In this document: in pieces, positions 1 to 11,300 of the stretch
Numbering within the stretch: position 1 is the first letter of the stretch
How the letters are laid out: each line of letters begins with the position of its first letter
From: Tetmemena sp. SeJ-2015
Lineage: Eukaryota; Ciliophora; Spirotrichea; Sporadotrichida; Oxytrichidae
Length of the DNA: 11,850 bases
Direction of reading: 5' to 3'
NCBI GenBank assembly: GCA_027382625.1
Contig: JAJKFJ010013037.1
Location: forward strand, 1-11,850
The notes under the pieces: generated by a model
Databases searched by the model: none
Told to the model about the DNA's origin: nothing
What the model saw: only the letters and a program-made list of their open reading frames with translations
Position numbers and translations under genes: made by a program

Positions 1-727
1 AAGACTTCAGTGATCATGCGCTTCTGCGAGGACCACTTTGCTCGCTCCTACAAGCAGACTATCGGAGTTGACTTCTTCGTGAGGCGGCTGGAGATGCCAG
101 GCAACGTGCAAGTGGCTCTGTAAGTGTGGGATATTGGTGGACAGAGCATCTTTGGAAAGATGATTCAGACTTACATCTTCGAAGCAAATGCCGTAAGTTC
201 AAGCATACATAAAGCATTTTGAGAATGTATAATTTGGCATAGGAAGTTGATATATTTAAATTTCGTATGTAGGTGGTTTTAGTGTACGACATAACGAATC
301 AGCAATCATTTTAGGACTTGGAGGACTGGCTTAACTTGGTGAAACAGTGCTTCTAAGGAAAAGAGATGCCCCTGCTTGTGCTAATTGGAAATAAAATAGA
401 CCTCAACCATATGCAAGCAGTCAAGTCACATCAATAATATATTTATGATTTATTGAGTCTGAATAGCACGAAGAGTTTGTGAAGGAGCACGACCTGTACT
501 CATTCTATGTGAGTGCAAAAACCGGTGACCAAGTCACATCCTGCTTCTACCGGATCGCAGCAGACTTGGCTGGAATTGAGATATCAAAGCCTGTTATGGA
601 AAACCAGCAAAAGGAAGTGAGAGCTGAGATAGTGATCCAGCACACTTAAAACGATGAACAAGAACTGCCAGCTGTCCAGAAACTAGAGCAAGCAAAAAAG
701 AAAGAAACAAAGTGCCTCATATTTTGA
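1..727 (+). CDS. RAB28: Rab28-like small GTPase, 5'-partial, three exons
   Basis: A Ras-superfamily GTPase that would cycle between GDP and GTP on membranes. Exons are 1-192, 273-419 and 467-727, giving 199 residues; about 20 N-terminal residues with most of the P-loop are missing (the window opens at its KTS end). Visible motifs: switch I region YKQTIGVDFF (17-26); switch II WDIGGQ (43-48), the Rab28 signature in place of the DTAGQ of most Rabs; NKID (104-107); SAKT (129-132). The last four residues are CLIF, a CaaX prenylation box as in Rab28 rather than the double-cysteine tail of typical Rabs. In-frame UAA (121-123, 354-356, 647-649) and UAG (312-314) fall where glutamine fits, for example LQVWDIGGQ, so UAR means Gln here; the stop is UGA (725-727). 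In other organisms Rab28 is linked to cilia and endosomal/retromer traffic; that role here is inference. Codons are fairly GC-rich at third positions. The gene converges on the gene at 930-1776. Confidence 0.93.
193..272 (+). other. Rab28 intron 1 (80 nt)
   Basis: It starts GTAAGTTC and ends GTATGTAG. Removal joins FEANA to VVLVYDITN in phase 0, restoring the conserved GTPase strand. It is much more AT-rich than the flanking exons. Confidence 0.9.
420..466 (+). other. Rab28 intron 2 (47 nt)
   Basis: It starts GTCAAGTC and ends TGAATAG. Without removal the frame meets UGA (479-481); with removal NKIDLNHMQA joins HEEFVKEHD in phase 0 and reads on to SAKT. The nearby donor at 425 was tested and gives a stop. 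Confidence 0.82.
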
Positions 728-929
728 AGAAAATTAACCTGCCACGACATTAACAAAGTTAGGTAGTGAATGCTTTATTTTTAGGTGTTAAATAAGTTAT
801 AACTGTGCTTTATTAAATTCACTCATAAACATTAACTTTCTCTTCCTTCTTTCCCACTCACACAACTGACTTCCTGCCTGTCTTCTTGGCACTATTCTTA
901 CTGTTTATAAGTCTAAAACTATTTGCAAA
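728..929. other. Short spacer between convergent genes
   Basis: About 200 nt of AT-rich sequence between the UGA of the Rab28-like gene and the UGA of the minus-strand gene. It must hold both 3' UTRs. AATAAA on the minus strand occurs at 809-814 and 774-779 and could serve the minus-strand gene, but such words are expected by chance in AT-rich DNA. I see no RNA gene or repeat. Confidence 0.5.
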
Positions 930-1776
930 TCATTTGTTGTAGTTGGAGTCGTTGATATTGTAGGTCTTAGCCACTAGCTCTTTGTAGTTCTTGCGGTCGT
1001 CGTCAGTGATGTTGGGGTTGAGCCCGTAGTGTTGGAATGCAAGGAAGGCGTCCTGCACGTCCTCGTTGAAGTCGATGAAGATGTGGTCCTTCACCTGCTC
1101 GATGTACTCCTTCTGGGCAGCCTCATCGCCTGCGTAATCAATTTCAGCACGCACGCACTCTCTCTTGTAGAACTCTAGGATCTCCTCTGCCTTGGCAAGA
1201 GTGACTCTCTCCTCGATGTCTTCATTCTCGTCGTAGTAGGTGGTTCTGACTGCCTCTAGGTACTTCTCCTGGTCTGGGTTCATGATGTGGAAAGCCATCT
1301 TCTTGAGATTGTCATCGACGTCCTCCTCGATTGTGTCTATCTTGGCTCTGGCTTGCTGGTACTTTTGAGAGTAACAAATATACTAAGTTCTCTTCTCTGA
1401 GGAAGAAAGTCATCTGCTTGTGCAGCTTCTGCTTTTCAAGGAAGGTGATCTTTCTCTTATACCGCTCAATCAGTTTAAAGAGTTCTACGTGAGCCTTGAA
1501 CTGGATCAGAGGCTATTTGGTGGACTGGGTCTTCTCCTCAAATTTCCCCTTCATCCCAAACAAATCGTTCACGAAATCCTGACGCATAAAATATTATAAA
1601 ATAAGAAGAGTGAGCAATTTCTTGATCTCTCCGTCTTCTCTGGTGGCTTCATTTACTTCACCCAAGTTATAGGCCTCTGAGAATAATCTTTTGCAGGCTT
1701 TCTCAGCCATGGTCACTATAGAACCTGCTGGCCCAAAACTAGCAAAAATCCTAAATACTGTTTTGCTTTCGGACAT
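930..1776 (-). CDS. Hypothetical charged, probably coiled-coil protein, two or three exons
   Basis: Not recognised. It starts at ATG 1776 (MSESKTVF) and stops at UGA 930-932. The frame from 1776 to 1384 is open if UAA/UAG are Gln; a 22-nt intron (1362-1383) joins LREENL to YQQARAKIDTIEEDVDD. The product is 274 residues, or 248 if the stretch 1579-1656 is also an intron. The middle (roughly KGKFEEKTQ through RAKIDTIEEDVDDNLKKM) is rich in Lys, Glu, Gln and Leu with heptad-like spacing, which suggests a helical or coiled-coil segment. The C-terminal half is acidic, with several Tyr and Asp/Glu clusters, and ends in an Asn/Lys tail. No signal peptide, membrane segment or catalytic motif is evident. 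Third codon positions are GC-rich, like the Rab28-like gene and unlike the neighbouring VPS13 gene, and codon choice is clearly that of a real gene (GAG, AAG, CTC, GTC favoured). It lies tail to tail with the Rab28-like gene. Confidence 0.78.
1362..1383 (-). other. 22-nt intron in the hypothetical gene
   Basis: On the minus strand it starts GTATATTTG and ends CTCAAAAG. Reading through leads to UGA in the upstream frame; removing 22 nt links both open frames in phase 0 (TTA/TAC). Confidence 0.8.
1579..1656 (-). other. Possible 78-nt in-frame intron
   Basis: It starts GTAAATGAAG and ends with an AT-rich run and TGCGTCAG. Its length is a multiple of three with no UGA in frame, so sequence alone cannot tell exon from intron. 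The AT-rich 3' end looks intronic and removal gives AYNLGE-DFVNDLFGMKG. The 5' half (VNEATREDGEIKK) looks coding. Confidence 0.5.
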
Positions 1777-1903
1777 TTAAAATGGATTATATTATAAAAT
1801 TCTAATTGTAGATAAATTTGGAGTAATTCAATGTGTATTTCTGATATTGTCAATAATTGAATTCTATAAATAGAAATTGTAATTTAAGTCTACATGTTAC
1901 TAG
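1777..1903. other. AT-rich upstream region of the hypothetical gene
   Basis: Immediately 5' of the ATG at 1776 on the minus strand, strongly AT-rich with no convincing reading frame. It should contain the transcription start of the 930-1776 gene. No specific promoter element can be supported. Confidence 0.45.
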
Positions 1904-2287
1904 TCAAGTTCCTCCAGTTTCTCCAGCCTAAAACTCCTAGTTCATTATTATAGATTATCTGGGCTATTAATGTAGGGTGATAAACTTAGATTATGTGAAT
2001 TATTTGGCTTGAGACATCTATTGTAATTAGATATCTTGTAGATGTTTAAGTTGCTTAATCTTGGCTGCTACCTTTACCACAAACCTCCTGCACTAATTCA
2101 CTCTATGACTCTTAATAGTTTGAGTCCTCCCAGACCTGGACACTAACACCACACAGCACTCGTGCTAGGGCTTTTAGGAAAGCTGCATCTCAATTATTGA
2201 CTAAGTAAAGGTGCTCTCTCTACCATGATTTGATGCCAATAATCTCTACTCCACAGTTACTGGCATCGATTATGCTTTCTTATTCAT
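1904..2287 (-). CDS. Doubtful 127-codon reading frame, Gln-rich
   Basis: With UAR as Gln, a frame runs from ATG 2287 (MNKKAQSMPV) to UGA 1904-1906. It is basic and rich in Gln, Lys, Ser and Thr. All arginines are AGA or AGG, as expected for a ciliate gene, and a segment with KIKQLKHLQDIQLQQM looks amphipathic. Against it: with only UGA as stop, long frames arise easily; the other two frames on this strand are also fairly open here; many of its glutamines are UAA or UAG; and it begins only 36 nt after the VPS13 stop, where a 3' UTR is expected. I recognise no family. The region is noticeably less AT-rich between about 2080 and 2260 than its surroundings, which is why it is listed. Confidence 0.25.
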
Positions 2288-2322
2288 TTGATTTTAAATT
2301 GAGATTTAAGGTAGCAGCTATC

Positions 2323-5300
2323 TCAAATATAAAAGTGGTTATAATCTCTAAAATTTTAAAATAAAAAGTAAATCATTTTTAATTCGATTAAGTTTTGCTA
2401 ATACTTTAATGATAAGTTATTGGCAAGTTCTAAAGGTTATTCATCCTCTTGGAAAATACTTTACTGCTTTAGCTTATCCGATAATCTAAATGTATGTGGA
2501 GCTTGATGTCTGTACTCATAAGGATTGGCAATAGTTTGATGGTGATTCAAAAGCTGCTCTTCATTCGTAATTACTATCTTAAGCTCCTCATTGCTTGGCT
2601 TTAAAACTGGTCTCTTCAATTAATGATCGACGCTTGAGTAGCTCTCGAGCACTACTCTATTGATAGGGAATCCACATCTAACGTTCTAGTCTTAATGGTT
2701 GGAAGAAAGTTGCTCCCTGCCCCATCCACTCAATTCCCCTTTCTTTTGCGTATCTTGATGATAGATATAGAGCACGTACCTAATTTCAGCAAGATTCTTC
2801 AGCTCAATCTCATTCTTTACTTTGTTTAGACCTTAGACCAACATGATTCTCTCATCTGTGCAGATAAGTATTCTCTCTTTGAATCTTGAAGTGGGACCTT
2901 TAAGTCTTTCAGAAATGTCTGCGAACAGGTGAATGTTCTCATTCTTGTATAATCCTGCTTCTGCAGTGATGAGCGCTGCATGAGCGTGGGATCTTAGAGT
3001 TTCATACTCAGACATTATTTGCATCTCGTTGAAACTGCGAGGGTACCTGTGTCTATTAAAAAGTTGCAAATAATGACACAACATGATAATTAACTTTGGA
3101 AGAATCCGTTCCTTCAACCTGGTTTCTTGTGCCTGCAGTAGTAGAGTGGATAAGCTTTAGCACTCCATTGAAAGGAGCAGTTACCAGACCAAACATCCCT
3201 TAGATAGTGCCCTTAGCTATCTGTCTAAATCCTCTTCCCTCCTCTCTTACTCTTTTGATCGGCATCTTTACTATCCCTGTGATTCCTTAAGTCAATTCAA
3301 GCACCAAGCCTTTTGATCCCTGATAAAGTCCACTTGGAAAAGAGTTAGGGTCATCTAAGTTTGATTCAGAGATCTATCGGCCTGAGAGGTTAGCCAATGA
3401 CATATACCAGGTTCCTGACAAAACAAAATAATAGCATCTTAGCCGCAGAATTAGAAATACCGCCTGTTGTAATCTTTGCAAAGTCCTTGATTCCATCCTT
3501 GATGCCTACAACTGTACTGAGAGCATTTCCCTGGCTAGATAGAGCTCCATTAAATGGCTTGCTGTAAAGTTGTTCGACTCCTCTTCCGAGGTTATTTACA
3601 AGACTTACTGGGTTTCCTATGATATCAGTTGCTCCAAACACCTAATAAAGTTGTTCAATTCCTTGCTTCACGTAGTGTTTCATCAGGCGTGTCTGAATAT
3701 CATCTAAGCTTGTAAATATATTAAAAATAATTGTATAGGCATCGTAAATCTCTATTTCAGTGAAATATAGTTGAGCGTCTGACACATTTGCGAAGTTCAT
3801 AAAGAAGTTTAGCACTCCATTTCCAAGGCCTCCAGCCCCTTAAGTATCAATTTTAGAAACTCTGAAAGTCAAGTAAATTTTCAGCGCTTTTATTGCTATT
3901 TCCTTTACGAGGATTTTACTAGAAACTATTCCTTGGCCTCTGGTGTATTAAATGGGATCTGCAGATATGAATGTGCACACTTTGTCTATCCTTTTAAACT
4001 TATCATTAAAATAGACTCTTATTTTAACATGAACTTCTATCTATTAACTGCTTTAGATTTGAACAACGAATTCTTCCTCTGATAGTCATAGTTCGTTTCT
4101 CACATTAATTAAAAATTTTATTCCAAAAAATTAATATTCTCTGTCTTGTGGATAGTTGTTACTGTCTGCAATTTAATCTAAGGCCTCTATTAAGGGATCT
4201 GCAGGAACTGATTACCTGAATTAATATGGATCACAATCATCTTCGGATAAGTCAGCATCATCTTCTGCATTTTAACCATCTTATCTCAACCCAATTTGCT
4301 TCTCCTAGTCAGTGACGAGTTCAAACAGTTTATTATAGTTTGCCATCGTTTAAGACTGAGTGAACTATGATATCTCTTATAAAAAATAAAACTTCATCTG
4401 GAATCAGTGTGGTTATTGAATTGATAAAGGCAAGCATTCTGTTCAAGAAATACTAGTGGAAGTTAATCGCTATCTCTGTCAGTGCTACTCTGAAGTGATT
4501 GATCTTCTGAGTTGTCAACTTTTTATCAGTGAAGCTTTCATTGTCGAATTAGAGATGAAGAAAGCACACGTCTTCTAAAGAGTCCAAGGGATCCTAACTT
4601 TCAACCTTAACTTAAACTTCTTTCGATTTCACTTCTTCTACAACCTATGAAATTTATTGGCTTTGCTTTAATTTTAGAGCTTTCGCAGTTTGTGTCTTTC
4701 TAATATTAATTTACTCTTTTTATTTGTTTCTAAGTTGCTCTCTGTATTGCCCTAAATAAAGATTATAAAGTTTTTTAAGTTACTTTCAATAAAGCAGAGA
4801 GACTATTTTGGACCTAAAATTACTGGAAAAGATCTTGGAGTCATATTATCTATTTGCAAATTCACCAGCTTGAAATTCAGCTGTCTATGAGTATGCTCGA
4901 TTCCTTATTTACATTTAGTGTATTTCTAACAATATTTATTAAGGATGAAGTCTTACAGTTATAGTAAGCAAGCTGGGTTTAAATATGCTTATATAGCAAA
5001 GTTCTCTGGGCTAGTGATCTACCATAGAAATACCTAATCCCTCGATATCTATTTTCATCTCAATCAAAGAACTCTCAAGTAACTCATCTGAGAACTCCTC
5101 TACTTTTTTCTACTTTATAAAATTGACCCCTTCATCCTCTGCAATCTCCTTCTCCTCTTCAATATTTTGATTAAGGGTGCGATGATCTTGCAAAGCCATA
5201 GTGTGGAACTCATGTCCTTGTCCAAAGCTCATGTTATGATAAAAATTGTGTTTCTTGTGTCCCGAGTTTTCACTGCTCTTAACCTTTTTGAAAAGGGACT

Positions 5301-8300
5301 TTCTTTACCCTCCATTTCCAGCCTCAGGACGTCTTTACGACCTTGAACGCTCGCTGGTACGTCTCGAACTATGTCTACTTCCATTGATATCCATTTTGAA
5401 GCTATCTAACTCTGCTAAAATCTCCTAATTTTCTTCTAAGTATTATGCTTATTCAGTCTCCTCTTTATCTTTAAGAGAATCATAATCCTCTTGCCTCAGA
5501 AGATGAATAAATCTCAAGTTCAAGGTTGCTTTAGTGTAAATATGGAAGTCCTAAAATGAAATCAGGAGTTCAATTCTTACTTGGTCTTAGTTAAAGCAGG
5601 TGCATGAATCCATGGAATCTATTTCGTAGTAGAATTGATGCAAGGGATTTGTAAAGTCAGTTTGATCTACCGCAAAGAATTTTATCAGCAACTATTATGA
5701 TGTTAAAAGTGATAATAATTTTTACATAGTCATTGTCTTTCTGAATTGGGTTTAAGACTACGACATCTTTAGCATCTGGCCCTAATACAGTTATTTCATT
5801 CCTAGTTTATTTAATTAAGTATATTATTTTACTTAGAGAGGCTGTTTTAGTCAGAGTCATGTTATACTGTTATTTTAAACTGAGTATCATTATAAAATAC
5901 GTAGTCAGGGTACACTATATACTTTTATCATTAGATGATTTTACTTGGATAACTAAAGGATATGTAAATCGTTGCATCGTTCTCTGAGCTTGGTGAAATA
6001 TTTACTCGTATGAAAAATTTATCATCACTCTCTTGCCAGCCTTTGGAATGATCAACTAAGCTCTTCATCTAGTTTATTTTATTTGGAACTGCCAACTAAA
6101 AATCATCTAAGTCTTTAACTGGAAACTTGTAACTCCACACAGAAAAGTCTTCCTATAAAAAAGTTGCAACTGTAAAAATGAGTACCTTATTAGCTTGCGC
6201 ATATTTCTTGTTCACAACAACGATTCTCCTATCATCATTATATATTTGATCATCGCAATTATCGCCCTCACCGTTCATGTTGGCTTATAACGGACTAGAA
6301 AGTCTTTGTGATTCTACGTTATGATTTCCCAGAGGAATAGTTTATTATGTTCGAGACTGTAATCTTGCAGCGTTCTAGCTAATTCCTCTTTCATGAAAAA
6401 GCTTGCCAAAGTTGCTTATAATCTCGTTGTTCTCTAGAGTAATTTTCCTATCAGTCATGTTTCTAAACTTCTCAGTCAGCTTTCCCTTATATTCCTCTTA
6501 CTGAATTAAGAGAATTAAAAACTTCATTATAATTTCGAGGTCTGGATTTGCTTGAATCTTTTTCGCCTCCGTCTCGATATCAATCAGTCTTACACGTAAA
6601 TGATTTTCTTGCCCACTCTACAAGTTGAGAGTAATTTCATCGTTGGGCATGATAGCCTGCTAATAATCTGAGCCCTCAATCATTAAGATAACAACTAATC
6701 CGATTTGGTTGACTACTCGATATCTGGGCTGAAATTTAATGACTTTGGTTCTCGAGTAAGGATGTGGGCATGAGGAAATATACAAATGAAATATATGTTC
6801 CTATCTCAATTGACTTTCTCTGATCTAATTCTTCAGCACTCATACTTGACTTTGGCCCATTTACTTGCTTCGCCTTTTCTCTAGTTTACTTGATTGATCC
6901 CGACATTCCTAATGTATTTATCAAGAATGGCTTTGAAACTCCATACTCATCTACTCTGATTCTAGCTTTTCTACACGTGTTGGCTATGAGTAAATTAGAG
7001 TTAGGATTGAGATAGAGATAGCCTGAACTATGGCTACTCGTAGGATCACTTATCATGTCATAAATGAAAATTGGATCTTCAGTTCTATTCACGGCAACAT
7101 AAGGAGCATACAACTTGAAGAAGACGCTCTTAGTTTTCTTGTACAATATGGATCGTAAGTTTAAATTCTCATATTTATGCACTTTGAACTCTGGACTCTC
7201 ACTGACTCTTTCAAGCACTGCATGCGAGGTAACATTTCTTGTCTGATCAGTTTTATCCTCTGGAGTAAGTCTGACTACGATTCCTTGTTTGAAAAATGTG
7301 TCTCTGTATTTTTTGACCTTGCTTAAATTCAAGCATACCTTGGATTAGTAATATTCCCCTTCTGACATCCTATTCTGTAAAATATAGCGTTAAAAATGTA
7401 TTCTTGATTAAGCATTCATTATCGTTCTTTGAATAAGGATCAAACCTTGTCAATGTTTTAGTTTGATTAGTGTGCAAGTGTAAAAACGTGACTGATTATT
7501 GATAAGTGTTTTGCTTTTAGATCATCTAATCCAAGCATACCTCGGTAAAGAGAAGATTGTGAATTGTTAAGATTGGAGTGAATATGATAAGAAATTGTCC
7601 AACATTTGTAGCTGTTTTCAGAAAGTAAAAATCCATAGCTATGAATCTACGACCCACCTAAATAGACATGGAAGGATCTTTTCGAGGCTTAATTAAATTG
7701 GGATCAAATATCTTATTAATCTTTCTTAGTATTTCAAGTGCCACTGTTCCATTCCTAGTGTGCTGCATCAAATTGATTAAATAATAAGGATGTGAGTCTT
7801 GGTTAATAACCACTGAATTTATAAATATAAATTTTGCTGTAATGATAGCTTCCACTTTTGAGATTAATCTTGTCCACTAATTCTTCGTCATAATGGTTTC
7901 TAGTTTCTAATTTCAAGTCAAGTTCAGTTTCATTTTGAAAGATTAGATTTGACTCAAAATGCAAAGAATAATTATGCTCATTTTATATTAAATGAACGTG
8001 AATATCTTCGTCTTTTCTCTTAATCCTCACTATGCAAGATACTTAAGATCTTTCGGAGCCAAGTAAGTCTCTTTTCCCTAAACGAGTACATTAAAAAAAA
8101 GATTATTACTTTTATTCTGATCAATTAAGAAGTAGCCAAATACACCATTTCTCTACAGTATTACGTGTCTGATTCTCTTAAAGCCGTGTATCTTAAAGTT
8201 AATAGACACCGAAACTCTTTACTCTTGATTCTCCTCTTCTTAAATTCCTTTATGCTACCTTAGAAGTTCCGAAAACTCTAGAAAGTCAAATATTAGGGGG

Positions 8301-11300
8301 TTCTTTTATAGTGGCTCGGAAGGCTCTAAAGTAATTTCAAAGAAAGAAAAAAATATTAATCAATTTTATTCAATAAATTCTCTCATTAAATCCTATAATT
8401 AAAGTTCTATAAGCATTTTAAATGAGGGTTGTTTTTATAATTGAGTTCATCTATCTGGTACTCATCCAAAATCTTTTTATTTTTCTTGAACTTAAGAAGA
8501 TTCCCATAGATTGAAAGACAAAACAGAATTCTCATATAATAAATATTCTTAGTCCAGTGTGATTATGGAAATGAATGTCCCTTATCTTTACGATCCTTTC
8601 TGGAGGCATATCTATTGATTTATTAAGCTTCTCATCAGGAATGAATAAATCAGCTTCGCTATCTTCAAATTTAATTTCCTTCTAATTTGAAATTTTTACT
8701 CTATCAGTTGAGTCAAGAGGTACGTTTTCCTCTTCATCTCTTCCTGATGAGACAGAGTTGTAAATCTATGCTTATAAGTTGATTTGATTTCGCCATCTTG
8801 CACTCTACTAAATAGTAGACTCTCTCTAAATGTGTTCATCTTCCTCTTTGATATCTTCAAATTTTCTGATCCTCTATCTATTATCGATTGCCTGGGAGAA
8901 ATCATTCTGATTTTTAAATGAATAAGTCTAACTTTTAGGCTACCTAAGTTCGACTGGTGTGCTTTGCAATCTCTAGCGATTATTCTTTGTGATGGGAGTG
9001 AAAAGTTTAAGTTTATAACCTTGCTGAAGTGCGTTGAGGGTACTCTATTTTGGCTATGTATGAGGATTTTATTGATGCATGAGCTTGGATACTTTTTCTT
9101 GATAACTTTGCTAATACTGGCCTGGCTAAAGCTGCGGAGGCAAATCAGTTATTTCAAAGTTTATGGATCTTGAGTAATAAGGTTATTGAGGAATTTAGGG
9201 CTAATTTATAAATACAGGTTAAGGATAACTCTGGGTCACTACTCCAGGCATGCTAGAATAATTCTAGGATCCATTCTCTTGATCCATTTAGCCGTAGCAA
9301 TTCTTATATTACGCTTCCATTTAGAGAACAGTCTTTATTAGTTTTTGTAGATTGCACGCCATTCCAAATGTCAAGTTTACGTTCAACATTTTATCACTCT
9401 TCATTTACTACTAAGACTTGCTCATTGGAGCTTGCTGGTATATTGTAAATGAAAAGGGATACTCCTCTATGAAAGGCTCCTCAAAGTAATTTGCTCTGTT
9501 GAAGTACGTTCCTTTGAAGCACATCTCGGAATCTAATTTGAAAAAGCAAAGTTTCTTCACTTCTTTTATTCAAGATACAAAATAATATTCGCTCAATTTA
9601 GAAGAGATGATCCATCTTATAAATTTACTCAACATCAAATCCTCTGCTTTCAAGGTGTAGTTTTTTCATTCCTAGATGTACTGTAAGTAGGGCCAAATTC
9701 TGCATGCTTACATTATCAACAAACTGCATACATATTCCATGATGCAAGTGAAAATCTTGAATGACTTCATAGAAATCTCTCCTTGAAACAGAAGCAACTG
9801 CAAGCTTTCCAGCTCTTTTCCATTTATTGATTGCAGTTTACTTCTTGCTCTGAATAAGATTCTCATTTTTTAAGATTTCCTCAAGTTCTAGTCTTCTATT
9901 TTCTACAAGGTTCTCAGATAATTTGTCTTTGTCATCATGCTTTGCATCTGGCTTAATAAAAATACTTGTACTTCTAGTCTTTTGCCTTATTCTCGCATTC
10001 CTTTTAAGTTTTGGAGATTTCTTTGTTGAGTCTCATGATTTCGTTTAGAAGACTAAAAGTCAGTTGGCCTAGAATGAGATAGGAATTTAGCTCGCATAAC
10101 CCAACAGTCAAATTCAACACTTTAACAAAAACATATGTAGATACTTTTGGGCTCTTGTAAGTCATTTTAGTTTTAGAGTTATAAATAAATAAATGTGCGT
10201 AGAGTAAGCTTCCATTTCATTGATTACTTCAGTGTAGGAGTCTATAACTATTTGCATGTCGTAGGGATGAAGTAGAAATATTTTGTCCGAAACTCGCTCT
10301 GACTTATGATTGATACTTGAGGCATAGTCATGTTATGCATCAGCTGTAGTCTTTCCTTAGTTGGTCATAAAGATCTGTAGACAGGATAAATCTATGCACA
10401 TGTGAGAAGTCTCGTTCAATACCATAATAAATTTAAAATTAAACCAAGGTTTCTATCCAAGTCATTATAAATAACTTTAAAAGTCTTTTAGCTGTCTTTT
10501 TTGTGGATATCCTAGTTAATGATCATGCAAATTCTGACGTCAGCATTCAAACTCATTTTCAAAATTTTATAGTCTTCCTCATGAAGATTGGAAGGAATAG
10601 TAACTTCAATACTTTCAGCTTTAAAGTCTAAAAAATGATTAACAAAGTTAGCTATAGTTACTCATAAAAGATTTTACAGTTCTCTCTTTAATTTCATGGA
10701 CGTAAGGTTCGCTTTGATTATCTAATAAAGGCAAAAGCGAATGCTGTTTTTTGGGATCATTCTTAAGTTTCATAGCTCTTGTTGCCTATTTCGCAAATAT
10801 TGATGCAGCAATAAATATCTCGATTATTATATCTTCTTTAGTCAACTTCGTCGTATATAATTTCTAATTGGAATACCTTAATTTCAAGAATATGTCTGAT
10901 TGTATAATTCCGCGTAGGTTAGAATTTGAAGGTTAATCCTCGTAAATGATTTGCATGTTCTAATAGTTTGCCACTAGTTCTGGGAAAATCAAGTTGACTT
11001 GTATAGTAATCGACTTCTTTGACTCATTAATTTAATATGAGAATATAGTTTATGTTATATGGATATGGAAGCCTTTATCTCTATTCCCAAACTTAGATTC
11101 TCCAACAATTTAAGAGAATATCTTTCACTTAGTCTCCAATTAGCTTCCTTGCTTCCAAGTTCTATTTCCTCTTGATAGTTAAACTAGTAGTTTTTGTTTG
11201 CTCTTTAATGCTTGGATTCATTTATTGGACTTCTCTGAATGGTTTCAGAGATATATCTTTGAAAGGTATCTGTGTTTATTTGTTCCTCTACAATATTAGG

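Noticed and set aside
59..292. Minus-strand open frame, 77 codons
   Set aside because: It is antisense to the Rab28-like gene, crosses its first intron and has no protein-like character.
2232..2268. Inverted repeat GATGCCA...TGGCATC
   Set aside because: The stem is 7 bp with a loop of about 20 nt and no further pairing; it is expected by chance.
5246..5428. Plus-strand open frame, 60 codons
   Set aside because: It is a shadow of the Arg/Ser-rich linker on the minus strand.
8696..8905. Minus-strand open frame starting MISPRQSI
   Set aside because: It is out of frame with the VPS13 reading that passes through this stretch without UGA into the VAB start (IRDIHFHNHTG).
8964..9173. Plus-strand open frame with hydrophobic stretches
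   Set aside because: It is a shadow of the Gln-rich VPS13 linker: UAA/UAG/CAA codons on the minus strand appear as Leu-type codons on the plus strand.
10154..10227. A -1 frameshift at CTAAAATGA in the VPS13 gene
   Set aside because: A 74-nt GT-AG intron gives the same frame change and a compact VPS13-like join (SYTE to SPKVSTYVFVKVLNL).
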